Source: Paraperibacillus marinus (GTDB lineage: Bacteria > Bacillota > Bacilli > Bacillales > DSM-1321). From it: a stretch of DNA of 64,000 nucleotides. The stretch spans positions 2,356,001 through 2,420,000 of the forward strand of contig NZ_CP143542.1 of the NCBI RefSeq assembly GCF_046237605.1, written 5' to 3'. The notes beneath the pieces are model-generated. The model saw only the letters and a program-made list of their open reading frames with translations, searched no databases and was not told the origin of the DNA. The stretch's first letter is position 1; every line of letters begins with the position of its first letter. Both the position numbers and the translations under genes were made by a program. Shown in pieces: positions 27,098 through 36,135 of this stretch.

Positions 27098-27865
27098 GCC
27101 CGGAACTTCCTTAATGCTCGGCAGTACATAAGAAGGATGATAGAGGGTATCCGCAAGCATTTCACGAGTCGTGATGCCCGTCAGCACAAGCACTGAATTC
27201 AGGCCGTTTTCATTTCCCATCCTGATATCCGTCTCCAGCCGGTCCCCGATCATATAGCATTGTTCAGGCTGAAGATTGAGAACATTCCGAACCACATATT
27301 CTGCCATCAGCTTAGAAGGCTTTCCGGTCACCGCTTCAATCGGCTGCCCGGTCACTCCTTCAAGCGCCCCGATCATGGCGCCGCAATCCGGAATCTCGCC
27401 GCCGCTCACCGGGCAGGTGCGGTCCGGATTGGTGGCGATGATTCTTGCTTCATTCAGCCACGCCTGAAACGCCTTATTGATCTTTTCATAATTGAATTCC
27501 CGATCCCACCCGAGAACCACAAACTTAGCCAGTTTTTCATCCTCCGTAATGGGAATCCCCATTTCCAGAAGCTCATCAATCAGCGGCCGTTCCCCGATCA
27601 CAAGGACCGCTTCCCCGTCCTTCAGCTGATCCTTCAGGTATTTGGCTGTAATATAATTCGAATTGATCACCTGGCTAAGCTCTGTTTGTATGCCAAGTTT
27701 GTTCAGCTTATCAACATATTCCCGGCGGGTCGCAATCGATTTATTGGTCAAAAACACAACCTTGTCTCCCCGCTCCTGCAGGGCCCGGATCGCCTCTGCC
27801 GCCCCCTCGATCATTTCATTATCAAGATACACCGTTCCATCTAAATCAAAAATAAACCCCTTCAT
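27092..27865 (-). CDS. HAD-IIA family phosphatase (AraL/NagD-like)
   Basis: 257 residues of HAD subfamily IIA. The nucleophile and acid Asp are in FIFDLDGTVY (D7, D9); motif II is FLTNKS, motif III the Lys of TGKPSKLM and motif IV GDRLETDI. The large C2 cap lies between. B. subtilis AraL, the closest resemblance I can see, dephosphorylates various sugar phosphates. GGGGGATAAGG precedes the ATG. It lies 15 bases after the ABC permease, so it is the last gene of that operon and probably acts on what the transporter brings in. Confidence 0.85.
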   Translation of the reverse strand: MKGFIFDLDGTVYLDNEMIEGAAEAIRALQERGDKVVFLTNKSIATRREYVDKLNKLGIQTELSQVINSNYITAKYLKDQLKDGEAVLVIGERPLIDELLEMGIPITEDEKLAKFVVLGWDREFNYEKINKAFQAWLNEARIIATNPDRTCPVSGGEIPDCGAMIGALEGVTGQPIEAVTGKPSKLMAEYVVRNVLNLQPEQCYMIGDRLETDIRMGNENGLNSVLVLTGITTREMLADTLYHPSYVLPSIKEVPGL

Positions 27866-27880
27866 CCTTATCCCCCTAAT

Positions 27881-29575
27881 CTAATTCCTGGAGAGGCGGT
27901 TTGCGATAGCCTGCAGGATAAGCACAAGCACCACAAGCACCACCGACATGGCTGCTGCCGTATAATATTCCCCGCGGAGGATATTCTGGAAAATGGCAAG
28001 GCTCATTGGAGCCCATTCAGCCGGTGCGATCAGCACCGAAATACTCGTTTCTTTTATGACTGTGATGAACACAAGCACCGATCCGGCTGCAATGCCGGGA
28101 AGCATGAGCGGCCCGATTACCGTTATGGCTGCAGTAAGAGGCGTGGCCCCGAGATTAATGGCGGCTTCTTCAATATCCTGCTTGATCGCACGCATGGTAC
28201 CCATTGTCGACCGCACCATGTACGGCAGTCGTCTGATGGTATAAGCGACGATCAAAAGCAGCGCTGTTCCCGTCAGCTGGAGCGGAGCCGTATTGAAGGT
28301 CTGGATAAGGGCAATCCCAAACGCGATGCCCGGCACAACAAGCGGGATGCTTGTCATGAAATCCATTTTCGTCGAATTCTGCCTGACCACGAAATAACTG
28401 ACAAATACGGCGATGATCACACTGAGCACCAGCGCCCCGATGGCAAGGATGATACTATTCTGGATATTGCCCATCGAGCTTGTGAAAATGGTCTGGTAAT
28501 GCTTGATTGTATAACCTGACGGAAGCAGGTCTTTCCCCCATGTGGTGGCGAACGACTGCATGACGATTGATAACATTGCAAGGAGCGGGATCAAGACAAC
28601 GATGCCGGAATAGACGGCAAGCGTCCGCGTCAGCCCTTTATGGCCATTCAGCTTCTGTAATTTCGGCTTTCCGGAAACGGAACCAAAATTTTTCCCTTTC
28701 GTGAACAGATGCTGAAGCCAGAAGAAGAAGGCAGCAACAAGCATCATGATAACGGTCAAAATGGCGGCACCGCCCCAGTTAAAGAAGCCGGAAATCTCAC
28801 GATACGCTTCAACGACCAAAAGATTGAGATCTTTCGGGGCCATGATGATCGGCGTTCCAAAGTCGGAAAAGCTGACGGTGAAAATAAGTAGTGCACTGGA
28901 TATCACACCCGGTACCGCCAGCGGAAATGTGACGAATACAAATGTGAACCAATTCTTCGCGCCAAGATTCAGCGAAGCTTCCTCAAGCGTCACATCCCCC
29001 ACCTTAAAGGCCGCCACCATCGGCCATAGAGCATAAGGAAAGAAAAAGAACACCTGCACAATGACGATGCCGGTCATGGAATATGGGTCGATGAACATCC
29101 CTTCTCCCCCAAGGGCCTGATAGGCCTGGGTGACCCAGCCTGAGCGCCCGAACATGAGGATGAATGCATAAGCGGAGATGAAGGTAGGGACAATCAGCGG
29201 AATGGTACAGAGCGCTGATATGGTTTTTTTAAACGGCATGGTGGTGCGGGCAATGCCATAGGCAATCGGGATGCAGATCAAGACCACGATGACTGCGACC
29301 AGCAGGGCGAGCTCCAGGCTGTTCATCAGCGCATTGAAATACCCTTTGTTCGTGAAAATCGCCTGGTATGTATCGAAGGAGGAGTTCTTGAACTTCTTTA
29401 TGGTCGACGATAGTATTTTTCCGTTTGTAAGTGATCCAAGCAGATTCACCGGCTGTCCAGTGAAGCTCACAAGGAAAACTGAAACGAGCGGCAGAATCAA
29501 AAACAGCCCGAAAAACAGATAGATAAGGATTTTAACAAGTGACATCCCATTGAAGGAAGAGAGGCGCTTCTTCAT
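27881..29575 (-). CDS. Fused two-module ABC permease (FbpB/AfuB, iron or phosphonate/organophosphate type)
   Basis: 564 residues with about twelve membrane helices: two BPD_transp_1 modules in one chain. Two EAA loops are visible, EEASLNLGAKNWFTFVFVTFP and, near the C terminus, EEAAINLGATPLTAAITVIGP (each shown to 21 residues minus edges). Relatives import ferric iron, 2-aminoethylphosphonate or sugar phosphates. The start ATG overlaps the ATPase stop by 4 bases. Confidence 0.88.
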   Translation of the reverse strand: MKKRLSSFNGMSLVKILIYLFFGLFLILPLVSVFLVSFTGQPVNLLGSLTNGKILSSTIKKFKNSSFDTYQAIFTNKGYFNALMNSLELALLVAVIVVLICIPIAYGIARTTMPFKKTISALCTIPLIVPTFISAYAFILMFGRSGWVTQAYQALGGEGMFIDPYSMTGIVIVQVFFFFPYALWPMVAAFKVGDVTLEEASLNLGAKNWFTFVFVTFPLAVPGVISSALLIFTVSFSDFGTPIIMAPKDLNLLVVEAYREISGFFNWGGAAILTVIMMLVAAFFFWLQHLFTKGKNFGSVSGKPKLQKLNGHKGLTRTLAVYSGIVVLIPLLAMLSIVMQSFATTWGKDLLPSGYTIKHYQTIFTSSMGNIQNSIILAIGALVLSVIIAVFVSYFVVRQNSTKMDFMTSIPLVVPGIAFGIALIQTFNTAPLQLTGTALLLIVAYTIRRLPYMVRSTMGTMRAIKQDIEEAAINLGATPLTAAITVIGPLMLPGIAAGSVLVFITVIKETSISVLIAPAEWAPMSLAIFQNILRGEYYTAAAMSVVLVVLVLILQAIANRLSRN

Positions 29576-30702
29576 ATCAGGAGCACCCTTTCAGGTTCTA
29601 TCGCCATCTTTACTTTTTCGCCCGCGCGCAGGATAGCCTCTCCAGACAGATATGTGGTATCCACGGTAAGCTGATAGCTGCCGACCTTCACGTCATAGCG
29701 TACAATCGAGCCTAAGTATGTTGATATCAGGATTTCTCCATCGATAAGATTATGAGACGCGTAAGCTGCCGAATCTGTTTCCTTATAGATTTCGACACAT
29801 TCCGGACGGATGATGATATCCGCTTCCTTCTTGCTGGTCTTGTGGGAAGATCTGAGCTCGAAACCGTTCCCCTTGATCTGCGTATAGCCTCCGGATTCGC
29901 CCGTGACCGTTCCTTTCAGAATGTTTGACGTGCCGACGAAATTGGCAATAAACGGAGTTTTTGGGTTGCTGTATAAATCGGTTGGCGTTCCGATCTGCAT
30001 CACTTCCCCGCCGCTCATGACCGCCACTCTGTCCGCCATGCTCATCGCTTCTTCCTGGTCATGTGTAACAAATATCGTGGTGATTCCGAGGTCCTGCTGG
30101 ATCCGGCGGATGGTATTCCTCATCGAGTGGCGCAGCTTCTGGTCCAGATTCGAAAGCGGTTCATCCATCAGAAGCACCGCCGGCTCCATCACCAGCGCCC
30201 GGGCTAATGCCACACGCTGCTGCTGGCCCCCTGAAAGCTCGCTCGTAAGCCTTGTGGCGTACTGATCCAGCTCCACATACTCAAGGATTTCCATTACCTT
30301 TCTTTCCATTTCCTTTGGAGTCTTTGACAGCCTGCGGTTCAGCAGGCGGGCATACACCCCGAATTGTGAGAACAGATTGCTGTTATTCAGCTGCTTGATG
30401 TTCAGGCTGTATGCTACATTTTCGAATACATTCATATGCGGAAACAGCGCATAGCTCTGAAAGACCATCCCGCAATTGCGCCTGTTTGGCGGTATCTGGT
30501 TCACAACACGGCTGCCAATGCTCACCGTGCCTGACGTCGGCTGTTCAAATCCGGCAATGCAGCGCATCGTCGTCGTCTTGCCGCAGCCGGAAGGGCCAAG
30601 AAGGGCAAAAAACTCGCTCTCCTGGATCTCCAGGTTCACATTGCTCAGCGCTTTCACTCCTGAAAACTCTTTATTCAAATCTTTTACAGTTACAGAACCC
30701 AT
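29572..30702 (-). CDS. ABC transporter ATP-binding protein (FbpC/PotA class)
   Basis: About 376 residues. Walker A GPSGCGKTT, Q-loop VFQSYALFP, signature LSGGQQQR, Walker B VLLMDEPLSNLD and the H-loop in FVTHDQEEA are intact. A C-terminal TOBE/OB domain follows (ending KVKMAIEPERVLLI), normal for this class. An insertion of about 25 residues (NLFSQFGVYARLLNRRLSK) lies between the Q loop and the signature. ATG 30702 is chosen because AAGGGTGG lies 8 bases upstream. It lies 19 bases after the binding-protein gene. Confidence 0.92.
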   Translation of the reverse strand: MGSVTVKDLNKEFSGVKALSNVNLEIQESEFFALLGPSGCGKTTTMRCIAGFEQPTSGTVSIGSRVVNQIPPNRRNCGMVFQSYALFPHMNVFENVAYSLNIKQLNNSNLFSQFGVYARLLNRRLSKTPKEMERKVMEILEYVELDQYATRLTSELSGGQQQRVALARALVMEPAVLLMDEPLSNLDQKLRHSMRNTIRRIQQDLGITTIFVTHDQEEAMSMADRVAVMSGGEVMQIGTPTDLYSNPKTPFIANFVGTSNILKGTVTGESGGYTQIKGNGFELRSSHKTSKKEADIIIRPECVEIYKETDSAAYASHNLIDGEILISTYLGSIVRYDVKVGSYQLTVDTTYLSGEAILRAGEKVKMAIEPERVLLI

Positions 30703-30721
30703 ATGATGAACCACCCTTTAA

Positions 30722-31768
30722 TTACTGAAATTTCTCTTTCCACTCATTCCTTACACGGTCATAGTTTTTGTTGACCCAGTCAATGTCAAGATCGACTGCA
30801 TTGCCCTTTACACTCTCAAGAGTCAGCGGCGTCTTTGACTTCACATCCGGATTGATCGGAATATGATACCAGTCAGCAAGAATCTGCTGTCCATCCTTAG
30901 AGAGAAGGAAATCAACAAATTTCTTGGCACCCTTCGGATTCGGGCCGTCCTTGACGATCGATACCGGGTTTGTCAGGATCGGTGTCTTATCCGGCACAAT
31001 GAAATCCACTGTTTCGCCTTTCGCTTTAGCTTCATACGCCATAAAGTCAAACCCTATCCCGATATGGGCTTCTCCCATAGCCACTGCCTTAGTTGGAGCA
31101 GAGCCTGAATCCGGCATGGAATTGGCCTGCTTCACAAGCTTCTGGAAATAATCCCAGCCTTCCTTCTCACCGCGCTGCATCATCTGATTCAGCACCATAA
31201 GTGTTGCCGTGCCGGATGCTGCCGGGTTGGAGAATTGTATTTTGCCCTTCCACTTCGGATCGAGCAGATCATCCCAAGTTTTTGGTGCATCTTCTTTTTT
31301 TACAAGATCCGTATTATAAGAGAATCCAAGCACAAACACTTCGACACCCACATATTTCCCATCCTCATGCTTCACCTTGATGCCGTCTTCAACTGTTTTC
31401 CAGTCCTTCGCCATTTCCGGTGTATAGCTGCCGATGATTCCTTTATCAGCATTCGCTTCAAACGGAAGGATACCTCCGCCGCCATACCAGATATCCCCTT
31501 GCGGATTATCCTTTTCCGCCATCATCCGGTTCACCAGGATGTTTGTGCCCGCATACTGCACATCCACACTGCTTCCCTTGTTGAGCTTCTCAAATTTTGC
31601 CGCAAGCTCCTTCGTCATATCCGGTGTCTCAGGTGAATAAAAAGCAATCTTGCCTGCCCCTTTTCCCCCTTCAGCTGATGACCCCGTTTCTTCCCCCGCA
31701 CATCCAGCCAGCAGTCCCGCACCCAAAGTCAATGCCAAAGACGCCTGAAGCCATTTATTCTTCCTCAT
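30722..31768 (-). CDS. ABC transporter substrate-binding lipoprotein (FbpA/AfuA-like)
   Basis: About 348 residues with a lipobox LLAGC, then the class opening KIAFYSPETPDMTKEL. The two-lobed body carries NPQGDIWYGGGG and PVSIVKDGPNPKGAKKFVDF blocks typical of the ferric/phosphonate/sugar-phosphate binding class. I see no iron-binding paired Tyr near the C terminus like that of FbpA, which favours an organophosphate or phosphonate ligand; this is inference. GGGGGTTGG precedes two ATG codons; the second (31768) is listed. A clear promoter lies at 31911-31938. Confidence 0.86.
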   Translation of the reverse strand: MRKNKWLQASLALTLGAGLLAGCAGEETGSSAEGGKGAGKIAFYSPETPDMTKELAAKFEKLNKGSSVDVQYAGTNILVNRMMAEKDNPQGDIWYGGGGILPFEANADKGIIGSYTPEMAKDWKTVEDGIKVKHEDGKYVGVEVFVLGFSYNTDLVKKEDAPKTWDDLLDPKWKGKIQFSNPAASGTATLMVLNQMMQRGEKEGWDYFQKLVKQANSMPDSGSAPTKAVAMGEAHIGIGFDFMAYEAKAKGETVDFIVPDKTPILTNPVSIVKDGPNPKGAKKFVDFLLSKDGQQILADWYHIPINPDVKSKTPLTLESVKGNAVDLDIDWVNKNYDRVRNEWKEKFQ

Positions 31769-31848
31769 CATCCAACCCCCTATTTCGTTTACACCCAAAA
31801 AACAGCAAAGAAAAAGAAAGGACAGCACAAATCACAAGCCATACAAGA

Positions 31849-31864
31849 ATGTAAAGGCTTACAT
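31849..31864 (-). promoter_or_regulatory. Palindromic cre-like site in the leader of the ABC operon
   Basis: ATGTAAAGGCTTACAT is a 6-4-6 palindrome matching the cre consensus except for one central base. It lies about 40-55 bases downstream of the promoter, where a bound regulator would act as a roadblock. Confidence 0.45.
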
Positions 31865-31910
31865 TTGGGTTTCCTCTCTTGGTCTCTCCCCTGATATTCG
31901 GTTACTCCTA

Positions 31911-31938
31911 ATTATATATAATATTTAGAATAATTCAA
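31911..31938 (-). promoter_or_regulatory. Sigma-A promoter of the Afu/Fbp-type ABC operon
   Basis: On the minus strand TTGAAT (-35) and TATAAT (-10) are separated by 16 bases. The implied leader of about 135 bases carries the cre-like palindrome. Confidence 0.7.
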
Positions 31939-32018
31939 CAACTAATAATGATTTTTTGAAATAAAATTTCAATAAACAAGGAGGACTGCCCCATTTGCGG
32001 AAAATGGGGGACATTCCC

Positions 32019-32756
32019 CTATTTCCCGATTATTTCCCAGAGTTCCCTGATTGTTTCCTGAAGGGAACCGGTTTCACTCCGATCCTCCAATTTTAAATAA
32101 AAGGTTTTAAGGAATGCGGCACAGTTAAATTCCAGGAAGTAGTAATGCTCGGGCAAGAGCTCCTGCTTCTGCTCCCGGAGTCTCTCAGGCAGGCTCTGCA
32201 GCAGGGTTTCCACCTCACCTGCGTCCAGCCCTTCTGCCAGCATCCGCAAAATCGGATGGAGGATGCGCTCATCTTCTTTATGGATATACACACTTTCCGA
32301 GATGAGCACTTTATCCAGAAGAAGCTTTAAGATTTCCGGATAAAGCTTTCTATCAAACTTCGGGTGCTTTACCATTTCATCAATAGCATCCGAAGCATGG
32401 GCAACGCTGTGCGCCCATCCCTTCTCCGGCACATAACCGCGCAAGTCTTTTTCGTCCATGAAATAATTCATAAGGTCCTTACTTGCCCTCGCGAAAAGAT
32501 CATCTGAAAGGAACGGCTCCTCACCATCCCGATATAGGATCAGCGCCATCAGCAGTGTCGTGAAGGCTCTGGTAAAGACTGTATCCGTACCGTTCTCCCC
32601 GAGTCCCTTCATCAACAGATGGTCCAGGGAATATTCCATCAGCCCGGTTAATACATCCTGACCCAGCGAATTCCGCTCGATGATCAGCTCGAAAAAAGAG
32701 CTGTAAATCAACTTATCCCTGAGCTCGCTGTCAACCGAACCAATATGTTCAATCAT
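32019..32756 (-). CDS. DUF2785 family protein, probably frameshifted at its start
   Basis: A DUF2785-type all-helical protein of unknown function; GWAHSVAHASDAIDEM and LPEHYYFLEFNCAAFLK are recognisable. The open frame from ATG 32756 gives 245 residues and begins MIEHIGSVDSELRDKLIYS. Upstream in the same frame the sequence still reads protein-like (EADLEAVVRS) but has no start codon. A good start (AAAGGGGA then ATG at 32788) opens in another frame and stops after 11 codons. One lost base near 32783 would explain this. The ATG at 32756 has GGAGG 14 bases upstream and might rescue translation. Confidence 0.65.
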   Translation of the reverse strand: MIEHIGSVDSELRDKLIYSSFFELIIERNSLGQDVLTGLMEYSLDHLLMKGLGENGTDTVFTRAFTTLLMALILYRDGEEPFLSDDLFARASKDLMNYFMDEKDLRGYVPEKGWAHSVAHASDAIDEMVKHPKFDRKLYPEILKLLLDKVLISESVYIHKEDERILHPILRMLAEGLDAGEVETLLQSLPERLREQKQELLPEHYYFLEFNCAAFLKTFYLKLEDRSETGSLQETIRELWEIIGK

Positions 32757-33082
32757 TGACCGGACAACAGCCTCCAGGTCAGCTTCATTCCCCTTTGTTT
32801 AATGATGATTTCCACTTAGGAAAATTATGTATATATTCATAGTAACATAGGTTTATTATTTTAAATCATTTATCCTTTTTTGGCTGGCTGCCCATGCATT
32901 ATGGTCTTTGTGGAAAAGCATGCGCATGCATCCAGAGTTAAAGCTATAGCGAATGTCGGGACCAGTGGATGAAGACATTTTTCGTAGTGGCATCAGTCCC
33001 AAAACCATCGCTCTCCCATAAAATAATCACCAGCTACATCCAACAAAAAAAGCATACCCACAAAAAGGATGCTCTCATCAAC

Positions 33083-33377
33083 CTAAATCTCCACTGATTC
33101 CATCTTCACATAATAAGTCTTTACTTCCGCCCGATCCCCAGGCTTCTCGTCATACAAATGGCTGGCGATGGAATGGCCCGATTTGATTTCGTCCCATAAC
33201 GGGACCTCTCCGCTGCAGATGTCCATGGCATAGGTACAGACCCTTCGTCCCACTTTCCCTGGCACGTAGTCCTCATTCACTTATAGCTGAAGAGCAGCCG
33301 GTTAGTCGTATTCCGAATTGGAAAAACCATAGAATAGCAATTAAAATTAATTTAACCGACCTTCTCACTCCTGCCAT
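33083..33377 (-). pseudogene. Putative small lipoprotein gene split by a frameshift
   Basis: From ATG 33377, with GGGGG 9 bases upstream, a 34-codon frame encodes a signal-like segment ending in a lipobox (LILIAILWFFQFGIRLTGC) and stops at 33273. An overlapping frame continues from the same spot (starting NEDYVPGKVGRRV) to 33083 but has only an unsupported GTG. A single-base indel near 33280 would join them into one lipoprotein of about 97 residues. The family is not recognised. Confidence 0.45.
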
Positions 33378-33415
33378 TACAAAATCCCCCAAATATGTCT
33401 GCCTCAAAGGAGTTG

Positions 33416-33613
33416 TTAAAAAAATTGTCCATGAAAAATGCGTGATAGCATGAAGATAATGATTCCACAAAACACATATTTTAATAGCTTTGTTTTAGTT
33501 TTCTGTTGACTATTCTTCTTATTTTTCATGTCAATAATAAACATATTTATTACACCAACAAAGATTATTAAAATTCCTAAAAATGACATCAAATAAAAAA
33601 CAATATCCTTCAT
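33416..33613 (-). CDS. Small membrane protein
   Basis: 65 residues with two hydrophobic helices (IVFYLMSFLGILIIFVGVI and LLKYVFCGIIIFML) joined by a Lys-rich loop. AAGGAGAG stands 5-9 bases before the ATG, good support for translation. It is one of five small genes reading left with short gaps. No family recognised. Confidence 0.6.
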   Translation of the reverse strand: MKDIVFYLMSFLGILIIFVGVINMFIIDMKNKKNSQQKTKTKLLKYVFCGIIIFMLSRIFHGQFF

Positions 33614-33691
33614 TTTGTCTCTCCTTAGTTCAGGACATCTATTTCGGCTTCCCCAATTTGGGTATTTTCGTAATATTCATCCCTCTCTATC

Positions 33692-34081
33692 CTAATTTGA
33701 ATAATAGTCCTTTTCCTCTTCGGAGAAAATCAAGTCGAAAAAAGCTAAACTTAGTGACACTCCCAGCGGCGTTCCAAAATCGTATAGATCCATTTTTGAA
33801 GGCTGAAAAAAATATCTAAATATATAGGTGCAGGCACTAATTAGAATAAAATATATGAAAAATTTAATTAATCTTTTTCTAATTTCTCGCCATTTCATTT
33901 TCCTCATGTTAGATAAAACGACAACAATGAAATAAATAAAAGAAAAAAGAAGGAGAATCAGAAATACAATTATATAAGAAAACGCAAAATCATTATTAAT
34001 ATCCTTATAGACAATAAACAACATGATAATAGTTCCAATGAAAATACTGGTATATATGAGGTATGCTAATTTGTTCTTCAT
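33692..34081 (-). CDS. Small integral membrane protein
   Basis: 129 residues with four likely membrane helices and a basic loop (RKMKWREIRKRLIKF) in the middle. The acidic C terminus ends SEEEKDYYSN. GGAG lies 7 bases before the ATG. AT-rich codon use differs from the sugar operons nearby. It is 33 bases downstream of the frameshifted gene at 34115-34725. Could be an immunity-type membrane protein, but this rests on context only. Confidence 0.6.
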   Translation of the reverse strand: MKNKLAYLIYTSIFIGTIIMLFIVYKDINNDFAFSYIIVFLILLLFSFIYFIVVVLSNMRKMKWREIRKRLIKFFIYFILISACTYIFRYFFQPSKMDLYDFGTPLGVSLSLAFFDLIFSEEEKDYYSN

Positions 34082-34114
34082 TTTTAGTCTCCGTTTTCAA
34101 TACGCCGAAAGTGA

Positions 34115-34725
34115 TTATTCATATTCAATTACTGTTGGTCTAACAAAAGATGGGAAGGTTTTACCGATATTTTCATAGGAAGAGAACTTCTTACTATTCG
34201 AAATGACAACGATACTATCTCCGTCATGTCCTATCCAGAAGACATTTGTATCCTCATCCACTGTTACAACTATTGCGTCTCGAATTTTCCCTTCCCAATT
34301 GCCTTGCCATCGTCGTTCTTCTACACGAAAAGAATCCCTTTTTGTCGACCAGACTACGAGGTCATTACTACTGCCAATTGAAATAAAAACATCCATTAAT
34401 TTTCGAAGTTGATTCATGTTTTTAATGTCTGTAACAGATATTGCCATTACCGCATTAGATTTAAGATATTTATATACAATATCCTGTTTTTTACACAATT
34501 TCTCATAGTCTTCTTTCCTAAACGAAGGAATTTCAGCACAAAAATATATTGGAAATGCTTCTATCTGTTCCATCCATAAAGGTAAAAAATTCTCGTTCAT
34601 TTCAGGTAAATAAATACCATCAATAGAGAATACGTATTGCGGATCCCCCTCAATGGCAAACGGAAAATGACCACCAGCATCAGGTTCTAAGAGTGCCTTC
34701 TAAAATAACCAACTTCAATGTGCAT
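34115..34725 (-). pseudogene. Cytoplasmic immunity-like protein, frameshifted near its start
   Basis: The main frame (161 codons from ATG 34600) continues upstream as protein-like sequence, with KALLEPDAGGHF and DPQYVFSIDGIYLPE, up to a TAG at 34702. The strong start (GAGGAGG, then ATG 34725) opens in another frame, MHIEVGYFRRHS, and stops at 34687. A one-base indel between about 34690 and 34700 joins the two into one protein of about 203 residues. The SHAPE of the gene, small and acidic beside small membrane genes, recalls toxin-immunity proteins, but no family is certain. Confidence 0.5.
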
Positions 34726-34738
34726 CTGGGCTTCCTCC

Positions 34739-35017
34739 TCACGTACGAAAATAAATCCATAAAGCAAAAACACCAAAAGCTAATGGAAAAAAAGCTAATA
34801 TTAAAATAATGACTTTAGCAGGTACGAAAGATTTACTAGCTATTTTGTGAAAAAGAATGACATCCTGTTCAGCCCACGAAGCATACAAATCATTCCTTAC
34901 CCATTTATACTTTTTAATTTCCTTCTGATGTGCATCTTCCGTATATGTAAACAAGATTAATAGGAAAAGGGTTAATCCAAAAATAAATAATAATAAGCCT
35001 GCCGTTAAAAAGTTCAT
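34739..35017 (-). CDS. Small two-helix membrane protein
   Basis: About 92 residues: helix one GLLLFIFGLTLFLLILFTY, a charged middle (HQKEIKKYKWVRNDLYASW), helix two AKVIILILAFFPLAFGVFALW. The ATG at 35017 follows AAGGAAAC; a GTG further up lacks a site. Its stop codon overlaps the GAGGAGG site of the next gene, so the two are probably translated together. First gene of the five-gene AT-rich group. Confidence 0.55.
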   Translation of the reverse strand: MNFLTAGLLLFIFGLTLFLLILFTYTEDAHQKEIKKYKWVRNDLYASWAEQDVILFHKIASKSFVPAKVIILILAFFPLAFGVFALWIYFRT

Positions 35018-35635
35018 TTTTTGTTTCCTTGTATGAAATATTTTTATGTAGTTCACTTCTGAAGATCACTCGTTTTAATCCGCGGAACAACAACCTTAAT
35101 CCACCAATTTGCACGTCCATGACTATAAAGACAATTACATCAAATAAAAATTGCTAAAAAAGAATCTTAAATATAAGAAATTCCCCGCAACGAGTATATC
35201 GTCAACGCGGAACAAAAGCCATATGATTTATATTGGATATTACATTCACGAACAAATACACCGCGTCCACTGATCGTTATCGGCCACGATTAAGACAGTA
35301 CTAATAGGATAAAAAAATCTATTAACTGAACTCCGCTTAGTCTTCTAACAGACTTTAACTAAACAAACCCCCTGTTTCAAGAACGATTGATGTATTGGAG
35401 TTGGGGGTGAAAACATACTGCTCAATGAATGAATGGGTTTATGTAATGTTTAGAGTTCCTTCAGATTAATGAGAATAAACCATCCAACATAAAAATTCTG
35501 GAAAAGTATGGATTATCTCAAAAGATCTGAATTATTATTAATATATGGGTGGAGAAATGGATATCCTCAATCTCCTCTTATCGAAAGCCACCCAGTTTTA
35601 AATGGGAATGGAAGATTAAATAATGGGGGTCCAAA
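35018..35635. other. AT-rich intergenic stretch without a recognisable gene
   Basis: No intact gene, repeat or RNA was recognised. Around 35540-35615 on the plus strand one frame reads WRNGYPQSPLIESHPVLNG without a start, which could be a remnant of a coding sequence. The stretch separates the leftward small-gene operon from a rightward lipoprotein. Confidence 0.35.
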
Positions 35636-36046
35636 ATGAAAAAAATCCTTATATTTGTGTTTACTGTCTTTATCATAACTCTTATTGGATGTTCAAATGA
35701 AAAAGAGTATGATTTAAAGCAGCTTAATAGAGTTGATGTTCAAATATTTACAGGTGAAAACACTGAAAAAGAAAAAATAATTATGGATGAAGAAAAGATG
35801 AAAGCGTTAAGAGATTTATTTGCTAAAATAGAGTGGGAATATAATGTAAAGGCGCAAATGGATCGAAAAGAAGATATGAAAGCCACTTTATTCTTCACGT
35901 TAAATAAGGATATGCCAGAAAAATTAGTTGAATATTTTATATGGTTTGACACTTCAGTGACGATCGTTAATAGAGAAAAGAACTCTTTAGGAAAATTAAA
36001 CAAAGAAGATTCCAAGAAACTTATAGATATTCTCATGAAAAATTAA
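35636..36046 (+). CDS. Small lipoprotein of unknown function
   Basis: 136 residues with a lipoprotein signal (ILIFVFTVFIITLIGC, Cys is the lipid site). The mature part is hydrophilic, with ITLxG-like spacing and an EEKMKALRDLFAKIEWEY helix, and ends LNKEDSKKLIDILMKN. TGGGGGT precedes the ATG. It is followed directly by a terminator and stands alone. No family recognised; AT-rich like its left neighbours. Confidence 0.7.
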   Translation: MKKILIFVFTVFIITLIGCSNEKEYDLKQLNRVDVQIFTGENTEKEKIIMDEEKMKALRDLFAKIEWEYNVKAQMDRKEDMKATLFFTLNKDMPEKLVEYFIWFDTSVTIVNREKNSLGKLNKEDSKKLIDILMKN

Positions 36047-36072
36047 AAGAGCAGGGCTGCCTGCTCTTTTTG
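36046..36072 (+). terminator. Terminator of the small lipoprotein gene
   Basis: A perfect 9-base stem (AAAGAGCAG / CTGCTCTTT) around a 6-base loop, with T after it, starting at the stop codon. Confidence 0.85.
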
Positions 36073-36135
36073 TCTCATTTTAAAATACGAATTCCGGAAA
36101 AAACCTGCTGCCCTCTATGAGCAGCCTCTCTCCTT

